Source of the DNA: a virus
Direction: 5' to 3' (one strand)
Virus record (IMG/VR): IMGVR_UViG_3300010883_000473
Location: 1 to 23,847 of that record
DNA length: 23,847 nt
Shown here: positions 1-5,732 of the stretch, piece after piece
Position numbering within the stretch: position 1 is the stretch's first letter
Layout: each line of letters opens with the position of its first letter
The notes under the pieces: model-generated
Database searches by the model: none
What the model saw: the letters and a program-made list of their open reading frames with translations, nothing else
Told to the model about the DNA's origin: nothing
Translations under genes and position numbers: made by a program

Positions 1-588
1 TCCGAAGACATGGGTGCGATCGTCATGCATGGAGACAGGATCAGACAGGCAACAGGCGCACACGTTGCCTTCATTCACCACAGTGGCAAAGACAAGGCAA
101 TGGGGGCACGAGGCCACAGCAGCCTGAGAGCAGCAACAGACACCGAAATTGAGGTGGTGCCGGGGGAAGACGCGTCGTGCGCCAGTGTCGTTAAGCAAAG
201 AGAGTACGAATCCGGCCAAGAATATACGTTTTCCCTGCTTCAGGTGAAGGTTGGAACGAATACCAGAGGCAAGGAGATAACGTCATGCGTTGTCGAGGCA
301 TCTGATGCGCCGGCACCCAAGCAACGCAATAAGAGGGTCGGTGGCAAGAACCAGAAGACAGTCCTCAAGGCTCTCAAACACGCAGTCAGCGCAGAAGGCA
401 CACCCAAGCTGACGGGGGTTGACCTTCCACCCCTGCCATACGTCACCGAAGACGCGCTCAGAGCAGCCGTCTATAGGAAGCTGGCAGGTGACGAAAGACA
501 CAAGGCAAGCAGGTTCAGTGAGGCACTCGATTCGCTCATAAATGATGACCATGTTAATCGTGATGGAGAGAGAATATGGGTGTGTTAA
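1..588 (+). CDS. RepA-like AAA ATPase (replicative helicase-type), 3' part only
   Basis: The reading frame is open from base 1, so the gene begins upstream and only the last 195 residues are present; the ATG at base 10 is internal. The visible N-terminal part (GAHVAFIHHSGKDKAMGARG, then SSLRAATD) is the conserved end of the RecA-fold core of RepA/AAA_25-type phage ATPases, where a His-His-Ser and a G-R/H-SSLRA-D stretch follow the Walker B strand. Walker A and B themselves lie outside the window. After about residue 100 a basic linker (PKQRNKRVGGKNQKT) leads to a C-terminal domain of about 90 residues that looks like the winged-helix tail usual in these proteins. The family is expected to load at or unwind phage replication origins in the cytoplasm. 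The gene is followed directly by a repeat-rich gap that could be its target. Family assignment is good; exact role (helicase or primase-helicase partner) is inferred. Confidence 0.75.
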   Translation, partial: SEDMGAIVMHGDRIRQATGAHVAFIHHSGKDKAMGARGHSSLRAATDTEIEVVPGEDASCASVVKQREYESGQEYTFSLLQVKVGTNTRGKEITSCVVEASDAPAPKQRNKRVGGKNQKTVLKALKHAVSAEGTPKLTGVDLPPLPYVTEDALRAAVYRKLAGDERHKASRFSEALDSLINDDHVNRDGERIWVC

Positions 589-603
589 ATAGGTTCCCGT
601 TTA

Positions 604-702
604 CACCGAAAAGCCCGTTTTACCACCGAACGGGAAAAACGGTATATCCGGGAATTTAACACCGAAAACACCGAATTACCTTTAGGTATTCGGTGTTCGG
701 TG
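604..702. repeat. Cluster of six CACCGAA 7-mers (iteron-like)
   Basis: CACCGAA occurs in direct orientation at 604-610, 624-630, 660-666 and 669-675, and inverted (TTCGGTG) at 689-695 and 696-702. The first two sit inside longer imperfect direct repeats that begin CCCGTTT (596-610 and 614-630). CCCGTT 614-619 can also pair with AACGGG 629-634. Isolated CACCGAA copies occur in nearby coding sequence (141-147, 444-450) and sporadically elsewhere in the window, but nothing approaches this density. Clustered short repeats next to a RepA-type gene are typical of replication iterons or of operators for a late/early switch. Which of the two applies cannot be decided from sequence alone. Confidence 0.7.
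660..702. promoter_or_regulatory. Long bulged inverted repeat upstream of the 190-aa gene
   Basis: Bases 660-680 pair with 685-702 to give about 18 base pairs with a TTTA loop (681-684), interrupted by an AA bulge at 667-668 and a one-base T bulge at 676-677. Both arms are built from CACCGAA units, so the hairpin may simply be two direct and two inverted protein sites. There is no T-tract after it, so it is not a standard intrinsic terminator. It lies 45 bases before the ATG at 748. Confidence 0.55.
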
Positions 703-747
703 CAAAACCGGTACGAAAGATAAAACGGTTAGGAAGGAAAACAGAAA

Positions 748-1320
748 ATGAGAGCAAGAAAACCAGATCGGATTATTGAACCTGGCGTCGTGGGAAGCGA
801 CGTTGCCGAAGCAGTCTATCGGGCAACACTGCCTCTCGATGAAGTCGCACACAAAATGGAAATGAAGTGGGGGATCGATCGGCTGGAAAAATTGGTCACA
901 CCAGACCTCGCTGCGAAGTTCGGGGTAGCCAAGGCACATCTCGACAAGGCCATTGACGACAACGACCCGGCAATGGTCGTTCAGAAAGCATCTGCCCTCA
1001 TACGCGGATGGCATGCCCTCGACCAGTATGCGACCAGCCAGGGTGCGCCCATCATATCTGAGGTGGCAGCGGCAGCGGTGTGGAACTGGCAAGATCCGGT
1101 GTCTGGAGAAGCCTTCGCCATTGCCGTGGACGAGGCGTCGGCCAGGACAGTGGGAAGTGAATTAGACGTCACGGTCTACACGCTCGACGAGATCGCCAGG
1201 ATTTTAGCCCACGAAAGGATGAAAGTGGTCAACCTGGCTAAGAAAGTCTTCCCCAATAGCAGGGTCAAGAAAGTGACAAATACCAGAAATACCCCTTTGA
1301 ACGACTCCATTCCATTTTGA
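748..1320 (+). CDS. Uncharacterised phage protein, 190 aa
   Basis: No function is recognised. The start at 748 is supported by an AGGAAGG Shine-Dalgarno sequence about ten bases upstream. The protein is soluble-looking, with no signal peptide or membrane segment. The central part (about residues 45-90) is helical, with a WHALDQYA stretch near residue 90, followed by a Trp-rich strand region near residue 110 (VWNWQDPVSGEAFAIAVDE) and a short helix-rich segment (TLDEIARILA) at about 143-152. The C-terminus is basic and then ends NTPLNDSIPF. Similar proteins occur, as far as I recall, as unnamed genes beside DUF6456 or terminase genes in phages of Alphaproteobacteria. Position after the iteron-like gap and ten bases before the next gene suggests co-transcription with it. 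A DNA-related or regulatory role is possible but unsupported. Confidence 0.8.
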   Translation: MRARKPDRIIEPGVVGSDVAEAVYRATLPLDEVAHKMEMKWGIDRLEKLVTPDLAAKFGVAKAHLDKAIDDNDPAMVVQKASALIRGWHALDQYATSQGAPIISEVAAAAVWNWQDPVSGEAFAIAVDEASARTVGSELDVTVYTLDEIARILAHERMKVVNLAKKVFPNSRVKKVTNTRNTPLNDSIPF

Positions 1321-1329
1321 AGGATTAAC

Positions 1330-1839
1330 ATGGCTAAGAAAAAGAAGAAGGCAGTTTTCACGACAGATCGTGGCACAGACGAGGCTAGGGCGCATGGGGA
1401 GTTCGTTGAGGTACCCACCGCCACAACTGGGGTAGTTGCCATCAGGAGCGTCACCGCAGACCCTCTGACGACGTATTACAGGCGCAAGGCAGTGACTCAC
1501 GACCAGTTCCTGGCGGGTGAGCGGTTTGGGGATGACTTCCGAAGGGCTGGCCTCGACGCCTCACCATCCCAGACTAGATACGGTGCAGTCGGTGGTGGGG
1601 CATCAGATGAATATCTGGAGCGGGTTAACGACACCAAAAAACGGGTCAGAAGAGCCGTTGCATACGTTGGGTGGCCTATGTCTTCCATAGTCGAGCATGT
1701 CGCAGGTCAGTGCCACACTGCGGGGTCTTGGAGCTTTGTCGCCGGCAGTAAAAGGCCAGACCACGACGGCATGGTGGCCCTGAGACTCGCACTCGATAGC
1801 CTTGTAATTCACTATAAAATTAAAGTTGTATATAGGTAG
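1330..1839 (+). CDS. DUF6456-like protein
   Basis: The 169-aa product begins MAKKKKKAVF, a very basic N-terminus. From about residue 55 it follows the DUF6456 pattern known from Alphaproteobacteria: an AGERFGDDFRRAGLDAS segment, a variable Gly-rich stretch, a helix with VNDTKKRVRRAV, a small hydrophobic segment with a Cys/His pair near residue 135, and an ending of MVALRLALDSLVIHYKIK, which is the family's characteristic closing helix. The family has no established biochemical function; in phages it sits near the terminase small subunit, as here, and a DNA-binding or transcription-related role has been suspected. The start is supported by AAGGAT eight bases before the ATG, and the gene is ten bases after its neighbour. 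It is the last gene before a terminator. Family call is from motif memory, function unknown. Confidence 0.7.
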   Translation: MAKKKKKAVFTTDRGTDEARAHGEFVEVPTATTGVVAIRSVTADPLTTYYRRKAVTHDQFLAGERFGDDFRRAGLDASPSQTRYGAVGGGASDEYLERVNDTKKRVRRAVAYVGWPMSSIVEHVAGQCHTAGSWSFVAGSKRPDHDGMVALRLALDSLVIHYKIKVVYR

Positions 1840-1882
1840 GGCTTCACGCCATGTGATGTCGTCTCTATGGTTTTTTTATGTT

Positions 1883-1896
1883 GAGCCAACTGGCTC
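1883..1896 (+). other. Small hairpin in the gap before terS
   Basis: GAGCC (1883-1887) pairs with GGCTC (1892-1896) around a four-base loop. It stands between a run of seven T (1871-1877) and the terminator at 1919. It might be an mRNA processing or stability element; it lacks its own T-tract, so it is not called a terminator. Confidence 0.35.
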
Positions 1897-1918
1897 TTCA
1901 TCCTCCCTGTTAAAATCC

Positions 1919-1947
1919 ACCCCGGCAAGGCGTCGGGGTTTCTTTTT
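1919..1947 (+). terminator. Rho-independent terminator after the DUF6456-like gene
   Basis: ACCCCG (1919-1924) pairs with CGGGGT (1934-1939), with a further GC/GC pairing inside the loop, and is followed by a T-rich tract (1939-1947, one C inside). It would end transcription of the early/replication genes just before the packaging genes. The GGGG at 1948-1951, directly after it, may serve as the weak ribosome binding site of the next gene. Confidence 0.7.
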
Positions 1948-1960
1948 GGGGTAATCTCAT

Positions 1961-2407
1961 ATGGCAAAGCCCACAGTCAGAACAGAGGCAATGATCGAAG
2001 CAATTCTCATTGGTCTGGGCAATGGCCGCTACGAAAATCATTTGTGCAAGGAATTGGGTGTTAACCCGGCAACCGTAAGGGACTGGAAGCGTAAGGACGC
2101 TGACTTGAGGGAGAATGTGCGAGAGGCACGTTGTGACGGCATCTTGACTCGTCTTGAAGTTGACAAGCTGGCACTTGAGAATGCTGTAACACGCGACGAA
2201 ATATTGAAGGCCGACAAATGTTTGGCCCACTCACGGTGGGAAGCAGAGAAGCTGCTGAAGGACTTCCAGCCCATCCAGAAGCAAGAGGTATCCCATGTGG
2301 GGCCTTACGTTGTGGGCTGGGAAGACGACAGCCCAGTCGTCGGACCAGACAAGATTATACCCGACAGCGTGTTGGATGACATGACGAAGGATGATGTCGC
2401 CAACTGA
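1961..2407 (+). CDS. terS: Terminase small subunit (TerS)
   Basis: The 148-aa protein has the layout of Sf6-type small terminases: an N-terminal helix-turn-helix (about residues 8-45, ILIGLGNGRYENHLCKELGV then NPATVRDWKRKD), a helical oligomerisation region rich in Arg/Glu (about 45-95, ENVREARCDGILTRLEVDKL), and a short acidic tail that would contact the large subunit. TerS rings recognise the pac or cos DNA and hand it to TerL for packaging. The ATG at 1961 follows a terminator, with only GGGG nine bases upstream as ribosome binding site. TerL lies 1.1 kb downstream instead of adjacent, separated by a repeat-bearing gap, an HNH gene and a dioxygenase gene, all on the same strand, which supports the call. 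Confidence 0.8.
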   Translation: MAKPTVRTEAMIEAILIGLGNGRYENHLCKELGVNPATVRDWKRKDADLRENVREARCDGILTRLEVDKLALENAVTRDEILKADKCLAHSRWEAEKLLKDFQPIQKQEVSHVGPYVVGWEDDSPVVGPDKIIPDSVLDDMTKDDVAN

Positions 2408-2413
2408 TACCGG

Positions 2414-2440
2414 GGCGATGTGTGGGGATGTCGGTGATGT
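2414..2440. repeat. Three phased GGNGATGT direct repeats after terS
   Basis: GGNGATGT is found at 2414-2421, 2424-2431 and 2433-2440, a spacing of 10 and 9 bases, close to one helical turn. A further GATGATGT is at 2390-2397, inside the end of terS. Helically phased sites next to terS are the arrangement expected of a TerS-binding site. Confidence 0.45.
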
Positions 2441-2520
2441 TGGTTGCCGTTGTCGTATGCCGCGCCTCGCGCACGGGAATGGGTGAGAAGGTCAGCACAT
2501 AACGTGAACACAATACGAAT

Positions 2521-2553
2521 AGCCCAGCATTATCAGTAAGTTGCTGGGTTTTT
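2521..2553 (+). terminator. Rho-independent terminator after terS
   Basis: CCCAGCA (2523-2529) pairs with TGCTGGG (2542-2548), extended by one G-T and one A-T pair at the base, with a 12-base loop and a run of five T (2549-2553). It would isolate terS transcription from the HNH-dioxygenase-terL genes and implies a promoter between here and 2762. Confidence 0.65.
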
Positions 2554-2666
2554 GGGCAAAAGTTTTCCATAATGGATATTATGCGGGAATGTCCCAGCTA
2601 TACAATAAAATCAATGGGTTACATCGTAGGCTGGAATAAAAATAATTTATTTTCCCCTATATGGGA

Positions 2667-2682
2667 GGGGGGGGGTACCCCC
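2667..2682. repeat. G9-TA-C5 palindrome
   Basis: Nine consecutive G (2667-2675), then TA, then five C. The last 12 bases, GGGGGTACCCCC (2671-2682), form a perfect palindrome. It is followed by two copies of CCGGAT (2681-2686 and 2692-2697). This is the most G/C-homopolymeric spot in the window and lies 80 bases before the HNH gene. It could be a cleavage site or protein site for packaging. Confidence 0.45.
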
Positions 2683-2761
2683 GGATTTTCGCCGGATCTG
2701 GCTTCTCGATGGGTCCACCACCCAAACCCGACACATATTCCAGAAATAGAAGGTGTACACT

Positions 2762-3049
2762 ATGGCAAGGGACAGGGGCTACGCCAAGGAGTACCGGGAA
2801 TACCATGCCAAGCCATCACAGGTGGAGCGCAGGGCTGGCAGGAACGCCGCCAGGGCGAAATTGGTAGAGGCTGGCAGGGTCGGCAAGGGTGACGGCAAGG
2901 ACGTTGACCACAAGGACCGCAACCCCACGAACAATGGGGTTGGCAACTTGCGGGTGCAGAGTGTCGCTCAGAACCGTGCCAGGAACAGCAATCGGACGAA
3001 TACCAAGGGCGGTTTGCTTGCTGGTAAACGGAAATCTTTACTGGGGTAA
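2762..3049 (+). CDS. HNH endonuclease
   Basis: The 95-aa product carries a compact HNH motif: Asp49-His50 in KDVDHKDRNP, Asn54, Asn57-Asn58, then GNLRV (Asn62) and Asn71, the spacing usual for small phage HNH nucleases. The N-terminal half is very basic (YREYHAKPSQ, RRAGRNAARAK) and would bind DNA. The ATG at 2762 is preferred over the in-frame GTG at 2753 because AGAAGG at 2748-2753 sits eight bases before it. HNH proteins encoded next to terminase genes are known to be needed for specific DNA packaging in several phages, where they act with TerL at the cos site. That role fits here, with a candidate site just upstream. A free-standing homing endonuclease is the alternative. Confidence 0.8.
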   Translation: MARDRGYAKEYREYHAKPSQVERRAGRNAARAKLVEAGRVGKGDGKDVDHKDRNPTNNGVGNLRVQSVAQNRARNSNRTNTKGGLLAGKRKSLLG

Positions 3050-3055
3050 TGTGAT

Positions 3056-3490
3056 GTGCGCTTGGTTATCCCTGATGTTATCACGCCTACGGAAGCTGTC
3101 GGAATAGCGGAGAGCGTTGATTATATTGACCTTGGCGGTGATTTATTCACTGGGATTATTGCTAAAATAAGGGAATACGCGCCGATAAGCATTGACCCTC
3201 CATCGTATGGCAGGGTTGAGCGGCGGCGTGAGGGTCATCCTTGGCATTCGGATACTGGTGCGAATGGTCACATGGCCTGGTGTGAATACAGTGCGGGGAT
3301 TTTATTGACGGATCCACATTCGTTTACGGGTGGTGGGTTTTTCTTTCAGTCGGATCCTACGGAGCCGGTATTTCATTACTGTGATTTGATTTTATGGTCG
3401 TCTGGTCCAGAGAACGCGCACAAGGTGTCGTCCAATAGCGGGGGTCGCATTTCTTTAATCATGTTTTTCGGGGGATCGAAAAATGGCTGA
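3056..3490 (+). CDS. 2-oxoglutarate/Fe(II)-dependent dioxygenase, compact
   Basis: The 144-aa protein has the complete metal and cosubstrate signature of the prolyl-hydroxylase-like 2OG-Fe(II) oxygenase superfamily: His64-Ser65-Asp66 (H-x-D, in HPWHSDTG), a distal His122 (ENAHKV), and Arg131-x-Ser133 (GGRISL) at the spacing expected for 2-oxoglutarate binding. The strand pattern between them (YSAGILLTDPHSFTGGGFFF) matches the double-stranded beta-helix core. It is short for the family and lacks extra N-terminal helices. The only start in frame is a GTG at 3056, six bases after the HNH stop codon, with a weak GGGG upstream. The end overlaps terL by eight bases, so it belongs to the packaging transcript. 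The substrate is unknown: DNA base, virion protein or host protein are all possible. Confidence 0.75.
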   Translation: MRLVIPDVITPTEAVGIAESVDYIDLGGDLFTGIIAKIREYAPISIDPPSYGRVERRREGHPWHSDTGANGHMAWCEYSAGILLTDPHSFTGGGFFFQSDPTEPVFHYCDLILWSSGPENAHKVSSNSGGRISLIMFFGGSKNG

Positions 3491-4814
3491 TGCCAACGTA
3501 ATCACGATTCCTTATCGGCCCAGGCCGTTGCAGAAGGTATTCCACGATAATTGCCGGCGGTTTTCGGTTGCGGTGTGTCACCGGCGTTTTGGTAAGACGG
3601 TTATGGCGATTAACTGGCTGCTTCGTGAGGTTTTGACATCAAAGCACAAGAGGGCGCAGGGAGCATACATTGCGCCCACTTATGGTGCTGCAAAGCGTAT
3701 TGCTTGGATAATGTTGAGGGATTATGCGGGTGTGCTGCCTGGTGTGAAGTTTAACGAGGCTGAGTTGCGTTGTGACTTCCCTGACGGGCAGCGTATTTGG
3801 TTACTGGGGTCTGAAAACCCTGATGCATTGCGTGGAATGCGGTTGGATGCTGCGTGTTTAGATGAATACGCTGACATGAATAGTCGGTTATTCCCTGAAA
3901 TTGTACGACCCGCGCTTTCTGACTTTGGTGACGGCAAGTGTTTGTGGATTGGAACGCCGCGTGGTGAGAACCAATTCAAGGAAATCTACGATACTGCGAA
4001 GGAGCGTATGGGGGCTGGCGACCCTGAGTGGTTTGCCATGTTGTTCCCTGCGTCTGAGACTAATGTCTTGGCACCGAAGGAGTTGGATGCTGCCCGTGCG
4101 ACAATGGATGAGTCGCAGTATTTGCAGGAATTCGAGGTTTCTTGGGCTGCTGCCTTAATTGGGGCTTATTACGCGTCGCAATTAGACAGCATCGACCTTG
4201 CCGGCCAGATCGGCAGGGTTCCTTGGGAGCCTAATTTGCCGGTGACAACGGCATGGGATTTAGGGATGGCCGATTCAACGGCCATATTTTTTGTTCAGCA
4301 AGCCCGTGGGGAGAAGTATCTCCGGGTAATTGATTATTATGAGGATACAGGCGAGGGTCTACATCACTACATTAAGGAATTGAAGGCTCGGCCATACATT
4401 TATGGTGACCATTTGTTCCCCCATGATGTCATGGTGCGGGAATTGGGTTCCGGCAATAGCCGTTACGAGACTCTTATGAACCTGGGGGTAAGACCCACAG
4501 TTGTACCTAAGCTATCCGTCCAAGACGGTATTGAAGCAGTGCGAGGCTTGATCCCCAGGTGCTATTTCGATCGAGGTACTTGTTCTGAGGGGTTAAAGCA
4601 CCTTCGGCACTACCATCGGCAGTTTAACGATCGCACAGGGGATTGGAAGGACAAGCCAAACCACGACAAGTCTTCACATGCCTGTGACGCCTTCAGGTAT
4701 TTGGCTGTTGGATTGCGTGACGGCGACGGCGGCGAATACCGCCATGCAGCCCGGACGGGCCGCATGGGCGATGGTCGGCCAGTTGTTGTGGCATCGGATA
4801 CGAAGATTGGTTGA
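3483..4814 (+). CDS. terL: Terminase large subunit (TerL)
   Basis: This 443-aa packaging motor has both expected domains. The ATPase domain shows a Walker A CHRRFGKT (residues 32-39), Walker B CLDE (125-128) and the coupling motif GTPRG (157-161). The RNase H-like nuclease domain shows the acidic residues Asp259 (AWDLGMADS) and Asp402 (HACDAFRYL), with Asp284 or Asp315 as the likely third. It pumps DNA into proheads through the portal and cuts concatemers. The start at 3483 is set by GGGGGAT seven bases upstream and overlaps the dioxygenase gene by eight bases. It is shorter than T7 gp19 (586 aa) but normal for other podovirus terminases. No defect is seen. Confidence 0.93.
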   Translation: MADANVITIPYRPRPLQKVFHDNCRRFSVAVCHRRFGKTVMAINWLLREVLTSKHKRAQGAYIAPTYGAAKRIAWIMLRDYAGVLPGVKFNEAELRCDFPDGQRIWLLGSENPDALRGMRLDAACLDEYADMNSRLFPEIVRPALSDFGDGKCLWIGTPRGENQFKEIYDTAKERMGAGDPEWFAMLFPASETNVLAPKELDAARATMDESQYLQEFEVSWAAALIGAYYASQLDSIDLAGQIGRVPWEPNLPVTTAWDLGMADSTAIFFVQQARGEKYLRVIDYYEDTGEGLHHYIKELKARPYIYGDHLFPHDVMVRELGSGNSRYETLMNLGVRPTVVPKLSVQDGIEAVRGLIPRCYFDRGTCSEGLKHLRHYHRQFNDRTGDWKDKPNHDKSSHACDAFRYLAVGLRDGDGGEYRHAARTGRMGDGRPVVVASDTKIG

Positions 4815-5337
4815 GGTCGTCAGGGCGACATATGCCGATACGGTATTCATTGCACGGCGCATGCGTGAGATGGATGCAGAAGAGATATTCCCGTTAATGT
4901 GGAATGGCCGACCTGAAGATTTAGCCGCCGGCATATGCGCTGCCGGGGGGATTGCCAATGTCTCTCTCAGCAATGGGGTTCCCGTTGCTGCCTGGGGGGC
5001 TTGTTACATCCGACCCAATGTTTGGTCGGTGTGGATGTTTTCGACAGATCGTTGGCCTGAAGTGGCATTGACGGTTACGCGGAATATCAGGAAAGAGATG
5101 ATGCCTTCGATGATCGATTCCGGTGCGGTTCGCGCTGAGTGTTGGTCTATGGAAGGCCATGACGTTGCACATCGCTGGTTGGGGGTTCTCGGCGCGGTGC
5201 GGGAATGTTCAGTAGAAGATTACGGTTCAAACAGAAAAACTTATTTTTGCTATTCATGGACACGCTCTCGTTTGGAGCGTGATGGAGGTTTTAGTCATGT
5301 GTCTGCCATCAGCCCCAAAGCCACCACCGGCACCTGA
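4807..5337 (+). CDS. T7 Gp13-like GNAT-fold protein
   Basis: The frame extends upstream to an ATG at 4678, but that part lies inside terL; similarity to the family starts at a TTG at 4807 (product about 176 aa, MVEVVRAT), while an ATG at 4771 is the main alternative. The body follows the Phage_T7_Gp13 family (formerly DUF2833), a degenerate GNAT acetyltransferase fold: helix FIARRMREMDAEEI, strands GVPVAAWGACYI and WSVWMFSTDRWPEV, the helix before SGAVRAECWSMEG, then HDVAHRWLGVLGA and the closing YSWTRSR. No clear acetyl-CoA P-loop is seen, so catalysis is doubtful. In T7 gp13 is needed for virion assembly. Here it follows terL (8-base overlap) and its last 41 bases overlap the next gene. Confidence 0.75.
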   Translation: MVEVVRATYADTVFIARRMREMDAEEIFPLMWNGRPEDLAAGICAAGGIANVSLSNGVPVAAWGACYIRPNVWSVWMFSTDRWPEVALTVTRNIRKEMMPSMIDSGAVRAECWSMEGHDVAHRWLGVLGAVRECSVEDYGSNRKTYFCYSWTRSRLERDGGFSHVSAISPKATTGT

Positions 5338-5503
5338 GCCACCTGAGCCACCCCCAACGCGGGATGACCCTGTGATTAATATGGAGGCTACGGCGAAGCG
5401 TAAGCGTTTGCTGGCGATGAAGGGCCGCAGGTCTACGATTCTGACTAGCTCTTCCGGCGACACTGAAGATGCAAATGTCGGCAAGACGACCTTGGGGGCT
5501 TAG
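5297..5503 (+). CDS. Small Met-Cys proline-rich virion-module protein 1
   Basis: The 68-aa product begins MCLPSAPKPPPAPEPPEPPP, so 14 of residues 4-26 are Pro, then a basic stretch and a C-terminal motif GRRSTILTSSSGD...ANVGKTTLG. The start at 5297, not the in-frame ATG at 5279, is set by GGAGG at 5284-5288, eight bases upstream. It is the first of three adjacent genes (see 5506 and 5733) that share the Met-Cys start and the C-terminal STILTG-type motif. Proteins of this type are found next to portal genes in other podoviruses and are presumed to be minor head or connector-associated components; no biochemical role is established. Confidence 0.75.
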   Translation: MCLPSAPKPPPAPEPPEPPPTRDDPVINMEATAKRKRLLAMKGRRSTILTSSSGDTEDANVGKTTLGA

Positions 5504-5505
5504 GC

Positions 5506-5730
5506 ATGTGTATTACGCCAAGTCGCCCTGCCCCTGCCCCTGCCCCTGCCCCTGCCCCTGCTGCTGCCCCGGCCCCGGCCCCTGCCCCGGCTGCTGGGGA
5601 CAACACGATTGTTTCTGGCGGCTCGGAGAAAAAACTCAACAAGGCCAAGGGGCGTAGGGCGACTGTCCTGACCGGATCTCGTGGTGACCTTGACACTGCC
5701 AACATCGGCAAAGCCTTGTTGGGAGAGTAG
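5506..5730 (+). CDS. Small Met-Cys Pro/Ala-repeat virion-module protein 2
   Basis: The 74-aa product begins MCITPSR, continues with a Pro-Ala repeat (residues 8-29, encoded by 5527-5592), and ends with GRRATVLTGSRGDLDTANIG then KALLGE. Over the last 27 residues it matches 16 of protein 1 (5297), so the two are paralogues. The ATG lies two bases after the previous stop codon, with GGGGGC upstream. The Pro-Ala tract would be an extended, flexible spacer. The long minus-strand frame across this gene is only the mirror of the repeat. Function unknown. Confidence 0.75.
   Translation: MCITPSRPAPAPAPAPAPAAAPAPAPAPAAGDNTIVSGGSEKKLNKAKGRRATVLTGSRGDLDTANIGKALLGE
5527..5592 (+). repeat. CCTGCC hexanucleotide microsatellite (Pro-Ala codons)
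   Basis: Five exact CCTGCC units plus CCT run from 5527 to 5559, followed by degenerate units using GCT, CCG and GCC to about 5592. In frame it encodes Pro-Ala. Such an array can gain or lose units by replication slippage without shifting frame. Confidence 0.8.
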
Positions 5731-5732
5731 AC

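Larger units (their letters stand above)
2408..2761. other. 354-base gap between terS and the HNH gene
   Basis: No convincing gene lies here; open frames starting near 2572 and 2661 have no ribosome binding site and run out of frame into the HNH gene. The gap holds three phased GGNGATGT repeats (2414-2440), a terminator (2521-2553), an AT-rich block (about 2600-2660, including a 19-base A/T run), and a run of nine G followed by TACCCCC (2667-2682). Its position between small terminase and HNH/large terminase genes is where phages often keep the cos or pac site, so it is a candidate packaging site. A promoter for the late genes is likely downstream of the terminator, but no -35/-10 pair is good enough to call. 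Confidence 0.5.

Noticed and set aside
604-702. CRISPR array
   Set aside because: Repeats are only 7 bases, irregularly spaced and in both orientations, with no spacers of constant length.
2554-2660. Sigma-70-like late promoter in the AT-rich part of the gap
   Set aside because: Several weak -10-like words (TATTAT, TACAAT) occur, but none has a convincing -35 at correct spacing.
2661-2867. 68-aa frame beginning in the G-run
   Set aside because: Gly-rich start comes from the homopolymer; no ribosome binding site and the rest overlaps the HNH gene out of frame.
2572-2892. 106-aa frame upstream of and overlapping the HNH gene
   Set aside because: No ribosome binding site, no recognisable motif, and its second half is the HNH coding sequence read in another frame.
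4678-4806. Upstream extension of the Gp13-like gene to ATG 4678
   Set aside because: The extension lies within the conserved nuclease end of terL in another frame and has no family similarity.
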